DNA of 64,000 nucleotides from positions 242,488 through 306,487 of the forward strand of contig NZ_JAKWJS010000005.1 in the NCBI RefSeq assembly GCF_022761115.1. Direction: 5' to 3'. The translations under genes were made by a program, and so were the position numbers. Origin of the DNA: Dyella sp. RRB7. GTDB taxonomy: Bacteria; Pseudomonadota; Gammaproteobacteria; Xanthomonadales; Rhodanobacteraceae. Positions 6,929-16,186 of this stretch are shown one piece after another (position 1 is the stretch's first letter; every line of letters starts with the position of its first letter). The notes below the pieces were generated by a model. The model saw only the letters and a program-made list of their open reading frames with translations. It made no database searches and had not been told where the DNA came from.

Positions 6929-8548
6929 TCAGTGATGAGCCGTGGGATTGGCCAGCGCTTCGCGCTCCGCCTGTTCCACCGACGGCGTGCGCCAGCCGGA
7001 CTTCACGCCCCACAGGTAGAACACCAGGCCGATCACGGCGACCACGGCCAGGTCCACGCCGTAGGGCAGGTAGCCCTTGCCGCCGAACATGTCGCTGCCG
7101 AGCCAGGACACCAGCGCGAGCGCGGGCAGGTAGCAGACCAGCCACCAGGCGCCCTTGAGTTGGCGGCCAAAATCCTTCCAGCCTGCCTTGGCCTGGTAAT
7201 ACAGGTACACCGGCAGGGCCACCACCATCAGCAGGATGATCTCGCCGGTAAGCGGCCAGCGGGCCCAGTACAGCAGCTCGGTCGCCATGATGAAGGCGAC
7301 GCCCGCCAGGATAGGCAGGCCGCTGATGCGCAGCGGGCGATGCAGGTTGGGCGCCGTGCGGCGCAGCGTCATCGCGCTCACCGGGCCGGTGAGGTAGGAG
7401 ATGATCGTGGCCACCGAGATCACCGCCGCCAGCGTGCCCCAGCCGCGGAAGAAGAACAGGAACAGGAACGACACCGCCAGGTTGAACCACATCGCCGGAC
7501 GCGGCACGCCCCACTTCGGGTGGATGCGGCCGAGGATCTTCGGCAGCGTGCCATTGCGCTCCATGCCGTAGATCATGCGCGCGGTGGTGGCGGTATAGGT
7601 CATGCCGGTGCCGCTGGGGCTGATGAACGCATCCACGTACAGCAGCATCGCCAGCCAGTGCAGGTTGACGATGATCGCCAGCTCGGCGAACGGCGAGCGG
7701 AAGTCGATGCCATGCCAGCCGGCCTTGGCCAGCATCTCCGGCGGCACCGCGCCGATGTAGGCCAGCTGCAGGATGATGTACACCACCGTGGCCAACAGGA
7801 TCGAGCCGATCACCGCGAACGGAATGCTCTTGCCCGGGTTGTGCGCCTCGCCGGCCAGGTTCACCGGGCTCTGGAATCCGTTGAAGCTGAACACGATGCC
7901 GGCGGTGGCTACCGCCGTAAGCACCGCGGCGAAATCGATCGCGTGCGTATCGCCATGCACGCCCACCGAGAAGTTCTCGCCGTGGAAGCCGCTGGCGATC
8001 AGCGCCAGGCCGGTCGCGGCCGGCACCACCAGCTTGAACACGGTGATGGCGGTATTGGAGCGCGCGAACAGCTTCACGCTCCAGAAGTTCACCAGGAAGT
8101 AGATGATCACCAGCACCGCGGCGATGGACAGGCCAGCCGGTGCCAGCTCGCCATGGCCATCGGGCATGTGGATGTACAGATCGTGCGCCCACTGCCACGG
8201 CCACGAGGCCATGTACTGCACCGATGCCTCCGCTTCCACCGGAATCACCGAGACGATGGCGATCCAGTTGGCCCATGCGCCGATAAAACCCACCAGCGAA
8301 CCGTGCGAATAGTGGCTATAGCGCACCATGCCGCCCGACTCGGGGAACATGGCGCCCAGCTCGGCATAGGTCAGCGCGATGGTCATGATGATGGCGGCGC
8401 CCAGCACCCACGCCCACACGGCGCCCGGACCGGCCAGGCCAGCCGCGCGCCATGCGCCAAACAGCCAGCCGGAGCCGATGATCGAGCCCAGGCCGGTGAG
8501 CATGAGGGCGAACGGGCCGACATCGCGTCGGATGGGAGATTGAGACAT
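6929..8548 (-). CDS. APC-superfamily amino acid permease
   Basis: A 539-residue inner-membrane transporter with about 12-14 helices. The first helix carries the APC consensus GLGSIIGSGWLFG, and AGIVFSFNGFQSPVNLAGEAHNPGKS matches the helix 6 region of amino acid/proton symporters. Overall it most resembles the aspartate/glutamate:proton symporter YveA group, but substrate cannot be read from the sequence. ATG 8548 is preceded by GGGGA on the coding strand. It stands alone, convergent with the methionine operon. Confidence 0.85.
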   Translation of the reverse strand: MSQSPIRRDVGPFALMLTGLGSIIGSGWLFGAWRAAGLAGPGAVWAWVLGAAIIMTIALTYAELGAMFPESGGMVRYSHYSHGSLVGFIGAWANWIAIVSVIPVEAEASVQYMASWPWQWAHDLYIHMPDGHGELAPAGLSIAAVLVIIYFLVNFWSVKLFARSNTAITVFKLVVPAATGLALIASGFHGENFSVGVHGDTHAIDFAAVLTAVATAGIVFSFNGFQSPVNLAGEAHNPGKSIPFAVIGSILLATVVYIILQLAYIGAVPPEMLAKAGWHGIDFRSPFAELAIIVNLHWLAMLLYVDAFISPSGTGMTYTATTARMIYGMERNGTLPKILGRIHPKWGVPRPAMWFNLAVSFLFLFFFRGWGTLAAVISVATIISYLTGPVSAMTLRRTAPNLHRPLRISGLPILAGVAFIMATELLYWARWPLTGEIILLMVVALPVYLYYQAKAGWKDFGRQLKGAWWLVCYLPALALVSWLGSDMFGGKGYLPYGVDLAVVAVIGLVFYLWGVKSGWRTPSVEQAEREALANPTAHH

Positions 8549-8854
8549 GCGGGTCCCCAGGTCAGTGGATCGACGGGCCGCCACCCGGGCGACACAAGGG
8601 GCGGATGATGACAGACCCGTCACGCCGCTGTCAGCCCGCCGGGAGTCACGGTGCGTGCCGGGATGTAGCGGGCAGGTAGTTGAATCGGCTGCAAATTAGC
8701 CCGCCTGTTGGTGCGGCGCAGGCACGGGCGGGTGCCCTATCGCCCGCAGGAAAATGCCGGAGGTGGCCGCCGCGCCGCAGGAAGTCGCCATTGGCGAAGC
8801 GAGGCCCGGGCGCTAGCATCGAAGATCGACCTAGGGACATGGGGAGAGCGCCTT
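8549..8854. other. 306-base divergent intergenic region
   Basis: It lies between the divergently transcribed permease and Sel1-repeat genes. It holds one candidate promoter, listed separately. I see no RNA gene, riboswitch or mobile element in it. Confidence 0.5.
8791..8819 (+). promoter_or_regulatory. candidate sigma70 promoter for the Sel1-repeat gene
   Basis: TTGGCG (4 of 6 to consensus), a 17-base spacer and TAGCAT (4 of 6), ending 35 bases before the start codon of the downstream gene. This is a reasonable but unproven match. Confidence 0.4.
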
Positions 8855-9859
8855 ATGCTTCGTAGCCATGTGATGCTGGCGATGGTCCTGCTGGCGGGCA
8901 TGGGCATGCAGGCCCTTGCAGGAAGCGGCAATCCCATCCCCGACGCGCTGCGCCAACAGGCCGCCGCTGGCGACGCCAAGGCCCAGGTCGCCCTCGGGCA
9001 TGCGCTGCAGGCCGATGGCGTGGCGGCGGACAAGCCGGCGGCCGTGGACTGGTATCGCAAGGCGGCCGAGCAGGGCAGTGCGGAGGCGGCGTGGATGCTC
9101 AGCTCCGCCTATATGGGGGGCATGGGCGTCCCGCGCGATATGTCCGCAGCGGTCGAGTGGATGCGCAAGAGCGTGTCGATCGACGGCGACCCGGATCACA
9201 TGTCGATCTTGGCGATCACGTTGTTCACCACCGGCAATCTGCCGGAAGCGAGCCAGTGGGCACAGAAGTCGGCCGACAAGGGCTCGACCAAGGGCATGAC
9301 CTTGCTGGCGATGGCCAACATCACCGGCGAAATGGGCCTGCCGAAGGATCAGGCGGCAGGCGAGCATTGGCTGCTGCTTGCCGCGCAGAAGGGTGATCCG
9401 GAGGCCCAGGTCGCGCTGGGCCAGATCTACATCACCGGCATGCTGGGGCGTACCGACACGGCCGCCGGCATCCGCTGGCTGCAGAGCGCCGCCGATCAGG
9501 GCAGCGCAAGGGCTGCCGGCACGCTGGGCTACTTCTACATCACCGGCAAACAGAACGTTCCCCAGGACGTGCAGCGCGGCGTGGAGCTGGCGCGCAAGGC
9601 ACTGGCCGGCAACGACATGATGGGGCACTTCGCGATGGGCGTGGCCTATGCCACCGGCGCCGGGGTCGCCGCCGACCCGGCGCGCGGATGGTACGAACTG
9701 GCCACCGCCCAGCGGATGGACAACCAGCACGAACTGAAAAGCGCCGTCGACTACATGTCGCGGGCGGCCACCCAGCTGTCGCCCGAGCGCCTGAAGGAGC
9801 TGCGCGCCAAGGTGGACGCCGATGCCGCCGCCGCGAAGGCGACGGGCAGCACCGGCTGA
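8855..9859 (+). CDS. exported Sel1-like repeat protein
   Basis: A 334-residue protein with a Sec signal peptide (cleavage near AGMGMQALAG, residue 22). It is followed by about seven Sel1/TPR-like repeats of roughly 36 residues, each with the pattern A..G...A...LG..Y..G.GV..D...A..W...AA..G. Good examples are AAWMLSSAYMGGMGVPRDM and AQVALGQIYITGMLGRTDT. Such alpha-solenoids mediate protein-protein contacts in the envelope. The start is set by GGGGAGAG seven bases before ATG 8855. It is a single gene with no informative neighbours, so its partner is unknown. Confidence 0.85.
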   Translation: MLRSHVMLAMVLLAGMGMQALAGSGNPIPDALRQQAAAGDAKAQVALGHALQADGVAADKPAAVDWYRKAAEQGSAEAAWMLSSAYMGGMGVPRDMSAAVEWMRKSVSIDGDPDHMSILAITLFTTGNLPEASQWAQKSADKGSTKGMTLLAMANITGEMGLPKDQAAGEHWLLLAAQKGDPEAQVALGQIYITGMLGRTDTAAGIRWLQSAADQGSARAAGTLGYFYITGKQNVPQDVQRGVELARKALAGNDMMGHFAMGVAYATGAGVAADPARGWYELATAQRMDNQHELKSAVDYMSRAATQLSPERLKELRAKVDADAAAAKATGSTG

Positions 9860-9869
9860 CGAGCTCGCC

Positions 9870-11252
9870 TCAGCACTCGATCACATTGACGGCGAGGCCG
9901 CCGCGCGAGGTTTCCTTGTACTTGTCCTTCATGTCGCGGCCGGTGTCGCGCATGGTGGCGATCACCTTGTCCAGCGACACGCGGTGCTTGCCGTCGCTCT
10001 TGAGCGCCATGCGGCTGGCGTTGATGGCCTTGACCGAGCCCATGGCGTTGCGCTCGATGCAGGGAATCTGCACCAGGCCGCCGATCGGGTCGCAGGTCAG
10101 GCCCAGGTTGTGCTCCATGCCGATCTCGGCGGCGTTCTCCACCTGCAGCACGTTGCCGCCCAGCGCGGCGGTGAGGCCACCGGCCGCCATCGAGCAGGCC
10201 ACGCCCACTTCGCCCTGGCAACCCACCTCGGCACCGGAGATCGAGGCGTTCTCCTTGTAGAGGATGCCGATGGCGCCGGCGGTGAGCAGGAAGTCGATGA
10301 TGCCGTGCTCGTCCGACTTCGGGCAGAAGCGGTGGTAGTAGTGCAGCACCGCCGGCACGATGCCGGCCGCGCCGTTGGTCGGCGCGGTGACCACGCGACC
10401 GCCGGCGGCGTTTTCTTCGTTCACCGCGAGCGCGTAGAGGTTCACCCAGTCGAGGATGGTCAGCGGGTCCTTCAGCGCGGCTTCGGGCTGGCTGCGCAGC
10501 TCCTCGGCCATGGCCGGGGCGCGCCGCGTCACCTTGAGGCCGCCGGGCAGCACGCCGGGCGAGCGCAGGCCGCGGTCCACGCAGTTCTGCATGGCCTTCC
10601 AGATGGTCAGCAGGCCGGCGCGCGTATCCGCCTCGCTGCGCCACACTTTCTCGTTCTCCATCATCAATTGCGCGATGGAGAGTCCGTGCTTTTCGCACAG
10701 CGCCAGCAGCTGGTCGCCAGTGGAGAAGGGATAGGGCTGCTCGGTAGTGTCGGCGACGATGCGGTCTTCGGCGGCCTCGTCGTGGTTGACCACGAAGCCA
10801 CCGCCGACCGAGTAGTAGTCGCGCGTGGCCAGCTCGTGGCCATCGGCATCGTAGGCGGAGAAGCGCATGCCGTTGGTGTGGAACGGCAGCTTCTGGCGCT
10901 TGTTGAACACCAGGTCGCGCTTCTCGTCGAACTCGATCTCGTGCTTGCCGAGCACGCGCAAGCGATGCGTGCCGCGGATGCGCGCCAGTGTCTCGGGAAT
11001 GTGGTCGGGGTCGACCGTATCCGGATGCGCGCCCTCGAAGCCGAGCAGCACCGCCTTGTCGGTGCCGTGGCCACGGCCGGTCATGGCGAGCGAGCCGTAC
11101 AGCTCCGCGCGCACGCGCACCACCCGGTCGAGCACGCCCTTTTCCTCCAGCCAGCGCTCGGCGAAGCGGGCGGCGGCGCGCATGGGGCCAACCGTGTGCG
11201 AGGAGGAGGGACCAATGCCGATCTTGAACAGGTCGAATACGCTGACAGCCAT
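9870..11252 (-). CDS. sdaA: L-serine ammonia-lyase (serine dehydratase), iron-sulfur type
   Basis: Converts L-serine to pyruvate and ammonia using a [4Fe-4S] cluster. The 460-residue chain is the single-subunit form: an N-terminal beta domain opening with [20 protein letters not shown], and a C-terminal alpha domain with the cluster cysteines in [16 protein letters not shown] and [13 protein letters not shown]. The C terminus is NVIEC, and a C-terminal cysteine occupying the active site is known for this family. The end is 10 bases from the Sel1-repeat gene, which converges on it. The encoded protein is complete and has the usual length. Confidence 0.95.
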   Translation of the reverse strand: MAVSVFDLFKIGIGPSSSHTVGPMRAAARFAERWLEEKGVLDRVVRVRAELYGSLAMTGRGHGTDKAVLLGFEGAHPDTVDPDHIPETLARIRGTHRLRVLGKHEIEFDEKRDLVFNKRQKLPFHTNGMRFSAYDADGHELATRDYYSVGGGFVVNHDEAAEDRIVADTTEQPYPFSTGDQLLALCEKHGLSIAQLMMENEKVWRSEADTRAGLLTIWKAMQNCVDRGLRSPGVLPGGLKVTRRAPAMAEELRSQPEAALKDPLTILDWVNLYALAVNEENAAGGRVVTAPTNGAAGIVPAVLHYYHRFCPKSDEHGIIDFLLTAGAIGILYKENASISGAEVGCQGEVGVACSMAAGGLTAALGGNVLQVENAAEIGMEHNLGLTCDPIGGLVQIPCIERNAMGSVKAINASRMALKSDGKHRVSLDKVIATMRDTGRDMKDKYKETSRGGLAVNVIEC

Positions 11253-11368
11253 GGAGATACGCAGAGTGGGCGGGGAGAACCGCCCATTCTACGCGGGCCG
11301 CGGCGCGACGTTTGCCGCGCCGCAGCGTTGCTGTTCAGTGCGTGCGCGTATGGCGACGCATGCGGCGA

Positions 11369-13777
11369 TCAGAACTGGTACTTCACGTTGAGCATGTAGC
11401 TGCGCGATGCGGCGTAGTAGCCCTGCGCCCAGTACAGGCTGGCGATGTACTTGCGGTTGGTCACGTTGTCGATGTTGAAGGTGGTGCTCCAGTGCTGGCC
11501 GAAGTCGTAGCCGGCCATCAGGCCGAGCACGGCATAGGCGCCCTGGTGGGTGAAGATCTCGCTGCCATCGGTGGCCACCGCATCCTGGTCGCGGTAGATG
11601 CGGTCCTGCCAGCGCAACGTGCCGCCGACCTTGACGCCCGGCAGCGCGCTGATGCGGTAGCTGGTGGCGAGGCGGAACATGCGGCGCGGCACATAGGTGC
11701 GCACGTTGTCGCCTTGCGGATCGACGATGCCCAACTGCGTGTAACCGCCGCTCACCTGCCAGTTGTCGGTGAGCTGGCCGCTGACGTCGAACTCGTAGCC
11801 TTTGGAGGTGGCGTCGATGCCGCTGTAGTAGTCCTGGTTGGTCACCAGGCTGTGGCCGGCGTACTCGGCCAGGTTGTCCTGCTTGGCGCGGAACAAGGCG
11901 AACGACGCATTGAGGCGGCCGCCGAACCATTCGCCCTTGATGCCCGCTTCCAGGTTCGAGCCGGTGACCGGATCGAGCACCTTGTTGTTGATGTCGGCCT
12001 GCGTCTGCGGGTTGAACAACTGCGCGTAGCTGGCATACAGCGAATAGTGGGGCGACAGGTCGTACACCGCGCCCACGAACGGCACCGAGCGGGTTTTCTC
12101 GTAGTTGTTGGGGGTGCCGTAGTTCTCGCCGTCCGAATGGATGCGCACCAGGCTGGCGCCGGTGATCAGGGTGAGCGGGTCGGCCAGGCTCCAGCGCGCG
12201 GTGGCGTACAGGCTGCTGCGGTGGATATGCCATTGGGCGGTGCCGTAGTACGCATCGAACGGCGGCTGCGGATAGTCGCCGGTCCAGTCGGTGAGGCTGG
12301 GCAGCGGCGTGCCGATGCCTTCGCCATAGCCGGACCACTGGTTGACCGAGCTTTCGGCCCAGTTGGCGCCCAGCACCAGCTGGTGCTGGCGGCCGCCAAG
12401 GTCGAACGGACCGCTGGCGTACAGATCGCCCACGTACTGTTTCTCGGCGCTGGTGTAGCGCGAGGGATAGGCATACAGGCCCAGGCCGGTCGCCGCGTCG
12501 GGCGTGCCGTAGATGTAGAACAGGTTGCCGTCCTCGGCGATACGTCGATAGTTGATCGCCGCCTTCAGGCTCCAGTCGCCGCCCAGTTGCTGGGTCAATT
12601 CGGTGAAGGCACGCGTATCGGCGATGTTCCAGTACGACCAGTCGGCCGAGGTGCTGGTGGAACGCGGGTAATCGGTGGCCGAGCCATCGGTGTTGTACAG
12701 CGGCAGCGCGCCCCACATGCCGCCGTGCGCCTTGTCCTTCTGGTAGGTCACGCCGGCGGTGAGCAGGGTGCTGCTGCTGAGGTCGGCCTCGACGATGCCC
12801 GACAGCACTTGCTTGCGCAGGTTGTAGCGGTCCAGATAGCTGTCGCCATCCTGGTCGGCGACGATCAGGCGGCCGCGCACGCTGTGCGAATCGTTGAGCG
12901 GCCCGGACAGATCCACGTCCACGCGGCGCTGGTCCCAGCTGCCTACGGTGACGCCCACGCTGCCTTCGTAGTCGGCGGTGGGCAGCTTGCGCACGAAGTT
13001 GATGGTGGCCGACGGGTTGCCGGTGAAGGACAGCAGGCCGTTGGCCCCGCGCAGCACCTCGACGCGCTGGTACACGGCGGTGTCGAGGTCACCCTCCTGC
13101 TCGCCGTTGGTAAATGGCAGGCCCAGTCCGTCGACCAGGAAATTGGTGACATCGAAGCCGCGCGCGCTGTAGTAGGTGCGATCGGTTTCCACGCGCTCGA
13201 CGTTCACGCCGGTGGTGGTGTCCAGCACGGCGTTGACGTTGTTGAGGCCGAAGTCGTCCATCTGCTGGCGCGTGACCACGCTCACCGATTGCGGCGTCTC
13301 GCGCAGCGACAGCGGCAGGCGGGTGGCGCCGGCGGTCTCGCGCGTGGTGTAGGTATTGCCGTCGCCCACCACATTGGCGGTGGCCTGCACGCCCTCGAGG
13401 TTCTTCACGTTCGCCGCGGTGGCGGCCGCGACCAACTGGTAGCGACCACCGCCCACGTCCTGGGCCGCGATGCCGCTGCCGGCGAGCAGCGCGTCGAGTG
13501 CGTCGCCAGCGGTGTAGTCACCGTGGAGGCCGGCGGTGTGCTTGCCTTCCAGCACCAGGCCATGGCTGTCCGGACGCGGGCCGCCCTGGCGTTCGAACGC
13601 GACCAGGGCCTGGGCCAGCGAGCCGGCGGGAATGTCGTAGCGGTGCATCGGCCGGGTAGCGGCAGGCGTGCCCTGCTGGGCGAACAGCACCGGCGAGGCG
13701 CAGGCGAGGCAGAGTGCGATGGCCAGGCTGCGATACAGGGGACGGTGCAGCCGCGGAGACGAGCAGGGCGGGGACAT
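11369..13777 (-). CDS. TonB-dependent siderophore receptor with N-terminal STN domain
   Basis: An 802-residue outer-membrane receptor for a ferric siderophore. A signal peptide (about residues 1-32) is followed by a secretin/TonB short N-terminal domain (MHRYDIPAGSLAQALVAFER), the plug (LRETPQSVSVVTRQQMDDFGLNN, then VEVLRGANGLLSFTGNPSATINF) and a 22-strand barrel ending in VKYQF, with terminal Phe. It most resembles the FhuE/FpvA group. STN-bearing receptors usually signal to an anti-sigma factor, yet no sigma/anti-sigma pair is adjacent. A Fur box lies about 70 bases upstream, so iron repression is expected. Confidence 0.92.
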   Translation of the reverse strand: MSPPCSSPRLHRPLYRSLAIALCLACASPVLFAQQGTPAATRPMHRYDIPAGSLAQALVAFERQGGPRPDSHGLVLEGKHTAGLHGDYTAGDALDALLAGSGIAAQDVGGGRYQLVAAATAANVKNLEGVQATANVVGDGNTYTTRETAGATRLPLSLRETPQSVSVVTRQQMDDFGLNNVNAVLDTTTGVNVERVETDRTYYSARGFDVTNFLVDGLGLPFTNGEQEGDLDTAVYQRVEVLRGANGLLSFTGNPSATINFVRKLPTADYEGSVGVTVGSWDQRRVDVDLSGPLNDSHSVRGRLIVADQDGDSYLDRYNLRKQVLSGIVEADLSSSTLLTAGVTYQKDKAHGGMWGALPLYNTDGSATDYPRSTSTSADWSYWNIADTRAFTELTQQLGGDWSLKAAINYRRIAEDGNLFYIYGTPDAATGLGLYAYPSRYTSAEKQYVGDLYASGPFDLGGRQHQLVLGANWAESSVNQWSGYGEGIGTPLPSLTDWTGDYPQPPFDAYYGTAQWHIHRSSLYATARWSLADPLTLITGASLVRIHSDGENYGTPNNYEKTRSVPFVGAVYDLSPHYSLYASYAQLFNPQTQADINNKVLDPVTGSNLEAGIKGEWFGGRLNASFALFRAKQDNLAEYAGHSLVTNQDYYSGIDATSKGYEFDVSGQLTDNWQVSGGYTQLGIVDPQGDNVRTYVPRRMFRLATSYRISALPGVKVGGTLRWQDRIYRDQDAVATDGSEIFTHQGAYAVLGLMAGYDFGQHWSTTFNIDNVTNRKYIASLYWAQGYYAASRSYMLNVKYQF

Positions 13778-13847
13778 AGTGGGGCCTTGGGGCAATCGAT
13801 ATGGGTCAGGGCAGGCCATGGAGCGTCCGCTGTCATGGCATGAACAC

Positions 13848-13868
13848 AAATGATAGTAATTATCATTT
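13848..13868. promoter_or_regulatory. Fur box
   Basis: AAATGATA and TATCATTT form a perfect 8-bp inverted repeat around GTAAT, closely matching the Fur consensus GATAATGATAATCATTATC. It lies 71 bases upstream of the siderophore receptor start, where ferric uptake regulator would block transcription in iron-replete cells. Confidence 0.88.
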
Positions 13869-13979
13869 AGTTTTGCCAATGATGATGCCGGGACACGGTG
13901 CCGCGGGCCTTTGCGCCGCTCGGCGGGAACGCCGGGAACCCTCGCGAAAGCGGGGTCTGATCGCGTATGGTCGCCGCCC

Positions 13980-14219
13980 ATGCGCCCGCGATTCGTGCTC
14001 TACCAACGTGACTATTGCCACCTGTGCGACCAGGCGCTGGCCGTGATGGCGCAAGCCCGCGCGCCGGATTTCGACAGCGTATGGGTCGATGACGACGAGG
14101 GGCTGGAGCTGCGCTATGGCACCCGCGTACCGGTGCTGTGCGATAGCCGCGATGGGCGTGAGCTGGACTGGCCGTTCGACGCGGCGGCGGTACGGCGGTT
14201 TCTGCTGGAAACGCGGTAG
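13980..14219 (+). CDS. DUF836 / glutaredoxin-like small protein
   Basis: A 79-residue thioredoxin-fold protein with a CHLC redox motif at residues 13-16 (LYQRDYCHLCDQAL), the conserved RVPVL cis-proline segment near 49 and a short C-terminal helix. It matches the short glutaredoxin-like DUF836 proteins common in proteobacteria, whose physiological substrates are not established. It is transcribed away from the siderophore receptor gene. Confidence 0.8.
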   Translation: MRPRFVLYQRDYCHLCDQALAVMAQARAPDFDSVWVDDDEGLELRYGTRVPVLCDSRDGRELDWPFDAAAVRRFLLETR

Positions 14220-14255
14220 GAGCGCCTGGGGTGCGCCCCTGCCGGTGGCGCGCGC

Positions 14256-14813
14256 TTACTTTGCGGTGAGCACGAGATGGGCGTTGATCTTCACATCGGC
14301 GCCGATCACCGACGTATCGGCGTACTCGCCACCACCCACGCCGAAGTCCAGGCGCTTCACCGAGCCGCTCACATCCAGGGTGGCGCCCGTGCCCTGCGGC
14401 TTGAAGGTGACATTGAGGCTTACCGGCTTGGTCACGCCGCGCAGGGTGAGGTTGCCGTCGGCCACCACCTGGGCGCCGTTCTGGTGAAAGCCGGTGGTGA
14501 CGAAGTGCGCCTGGGGGAATTTCGCCACGTTGAAGAAGTCGGCGCCCGGCAGCGCGCCGTCGCGGTCGTTGTCGCCGGTCTTGGCGCTGGCCAGGTCTAC
14601 CGTCACGTCGAACTTGGAGGTGGCCAGCTTGGCCGCGTCATAGCTGATCGCGGCCGTCCACTTGCCGAAGCTGCCGTCGAACGACTGGCCCTGGAAGCTG
14701 CTGGTGAAGCCGAGCTTGCTGGCGGCAGGTTGCACCGTGTAATCGGCGGCGCTGGCCAGCCCCGGCAGGGCAAGGGCGAGCAGCAGTGGGGCGACGAGCT
14801 TGAGGTGTTTCAT
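14256..14813 (-). CDS. YceI-family periplasmic lipid-binding protein
   Basis: A 185-residue YceI-like protein: signal peptide ending LASAA near residue 23, then a lipocalin-like barrel with SKLGFTSSFQGQSFDGSFGKW, the FFNVAKFPQAHFVTTGF motif and VTGNLTLRGVTKPV-type strand (here DGNLTLRGVTKPVSL). YceI proteins bind amphiphiles such as isoprenoid quinone precursors in the periplasm. Its start overlaps the cytochrome b561 stop (TGATG), so translation is coupled. Third gene of a yceI-cyb561-yceI unit. Confidence 0.9.
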   Translation of the reverse strand: MKHLKLVAPLLLALALPGLASAADYTVQPAASKLGFTSSFQGQSFDGSFGKWTAAISYDAAKLATSKFDVTVDLASAKTGDNDRDGALPGADFFNVAKFPQAHFVTTGFHQNGAQVVADGNLTLRGVTKPVSLNVTFKPQGTGATLDVSGSVKRLDFGVGGGEYADTSVIGADVKINAHLVLTAK

Positions 14814-15391
14814 CAGCGTTCTCCTTGGGAGGCGGAGCCGTTGCGCAGGCGACGGAAGGGGAGCATGCGCAGCAGCGTGTTGTCGCGGTCGAGCAGGTGA
14901 TGCTTCCACGCGCCGGCGACATGCAGCACCAGGATCACCACCAGTATCCAGAACAGTTTCTCGTGCACGCCGTGGGCGAAATGTCGAAGCTCGGGATGGG
15001 CCGTGGTCAGCGCGGGCAGGTTGAACAGCTTGAAGAACTGCAGCGGCTTGCCGGCGATCGAGTTGAACCACCAGCCGCTGAGCGGCAGCGCGGCGATCAG
15101 CAGGTACAGCACGCCATGCACCGCATGCGCGACGATGGTCTGCCAGCGCGGCGCGGGTTCGTCTTTCGGGCGACGGTCGCCCACGCGCCATAGCAGGCGC
15201 AACAACAACAGCGCCAGCACGGTCAGTCCGATGGACTTGTGCAGGGCCAGCCAGTTGATTTTCTGCATGGGCGAACTGGCCAGATCCATCGCCAGTCCGA
15301 AGATGCCGTTGCCGATGATCAGCAACGCGGTGGTCCAGTGGAAGAACTTGGCGACCGAGCCCCATTGGCGGTCGTTGCTGCGCAGGCTCAT
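14813..15391 (-). CDS. cytochrome b561 family protein
   Basis: A 192-residue di-haem b-type membrane cytochrome with four helices. Axial His candidates are in KFFHWTTALL (first helix), LALHKSIGLTVL (second), VAHAVHGVLYLL (third) and FAHGVHEKLFWILVVILVLHVAGAWKHH (fourth). The family shuttles electrons between quinol and periplasmic acceptors. The ATG overlaps the upstream yceI stop by four bases and its own stop overlaps the downstream yceI start, so the three proteins are probably made together and work on the same lipid or quinone substrate. Confidence 0.92.
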   Translation of the reverse strand: MSLRSNDRQWGSVAKFFHWTTALLIIGNGIFGLAMDLASSPMQKINWLALHKSIGLTVLALLLLRLLWRVGDRRPKDEPAPRWQTIVAHAVHGVLYLLIAALPLSGWWFNSIAGKPLQFFKLFNLPALTTAHPELRHFAHGVHEKLFWILVVILVLHVAGAWKHHLLDRDNTLLRMLPFRRLRNGSASQGER

Positions 15392-16008
15392 GGAGATCCT
15401 TGGTGGGTGTTGAGGTGGTCGTCTTGGACGGCTTCCAGCTCCAGCCAGACGCTGACGCCATGGCCGATCGAATGGGCGTTGGCGGTGATGCCGAAATCAT
15501 CGCGGTTGAGCATGGCCGTGGCTGAAAAGCCCGCCGTGGTATGCATGCCGTAGATGGTGGTGCCCAGGCGGTTGAAGGTGAAGGGCAGCTCCACCGGCCG
15601 GGTCACTCCGCGCAGGGTGAGGTTGCCGTGCAACACCCCATGGCTGGCGTCCTTGCGCTCCACCGAGGTGCTGCTGAAATGGGCATAACGCGCGCCGTTG
15701 GCATCGAGGAAAGCCGGCTTGAGCACCGCCGCATTCCATGCCGCATCGCCCATGTCCAGGCTTGCCAGGTCGATATCCAGCTCGGTGGCGGACTGGCTCC
15801 AGTCGTCAACATCGAAGCGCAGCCAGCCCTGGGCGATATGCAGGCGCCCGAACGGGCGCGAGAAACCGTCGTGGTCGATGCTGAAGAGGATCTGGCTATG
15901 CGTGGTGTCATAGCGATACGTGGCCGGCGCGGCAGGTATCGCGGCCAGCGGCAGCCACGCGCCCACGAGCGCAAGAAGAAGCCGGCTTGTGAGGCGTGAC
16001 GTGGGCAT
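15388..16008 (-). CDS. YceI-family protein, second copy
   Basis: A 206-residue YceI-like exported protein, divergent from the downstream copy. A signal peptide (MPTSRLTSRLLLALVGAWLP to about residue 27) precedes SQILFSIDHDGFSRPFGRLH, KPAFLDANGARYAHFSSTSV and HGNLTLRGVTRPVELPFTF. The HGNLTLRGVTRPV strand is shared with the other copy. ATG 16008 is chosen because the preceding residues do not resemble the family. First gene of the coupled yceI-cyb561-yceI unit. Confidence 0.88.
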   Translation of the reverse strand: MPTSRLTSRLLLALVGAWLPLAAIPAAPATYRYDTTHSQILFSIDHDGFSRPFGRLHIAQGWLRFDVDDWSQSATELDIDLASLDMGDAAWNAAVLKPAFLDANGARYAHFSSTSVERKDASHGVLHGNLTLRGVTRPVELPFTFNRLGTTIYGMHTTAGFSATAMLNRDDFGITANAHSIGHGVSVWLELEAVQDDHLNTHQGSP

Positions 16009-16186
16009 GGCGGAAGTCTGGATGATCCGTGATACCGGCGCCAGCCGCCCATCGGGAACGGATTGTTTCCGCGTCGGCGCCTTCACAACCTGTTGATGTC
16101 GCCGCCCCGTGGCGGCGTTGCGCGGCCGGTGCCCATGCTCGTTCTGACATCGTTGCTCTGGCATGATCGTACGCCTGGGGGAGTTC

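Noticed and set aside
5478..8276. A 932-codon minus-strand open frame crossing metB, hom and the permease
   Set aside because: It crosses the terminator between two real genes and shows no domain; metB, hom and the permease explain the region.
11300..11323. An 8-bp GC hairpin after serine dehydratase start region as a terminator of the siderophore receptor gene
   Set aside because: No T run follows on the minus strand, and the stem is short; it is not convincing.
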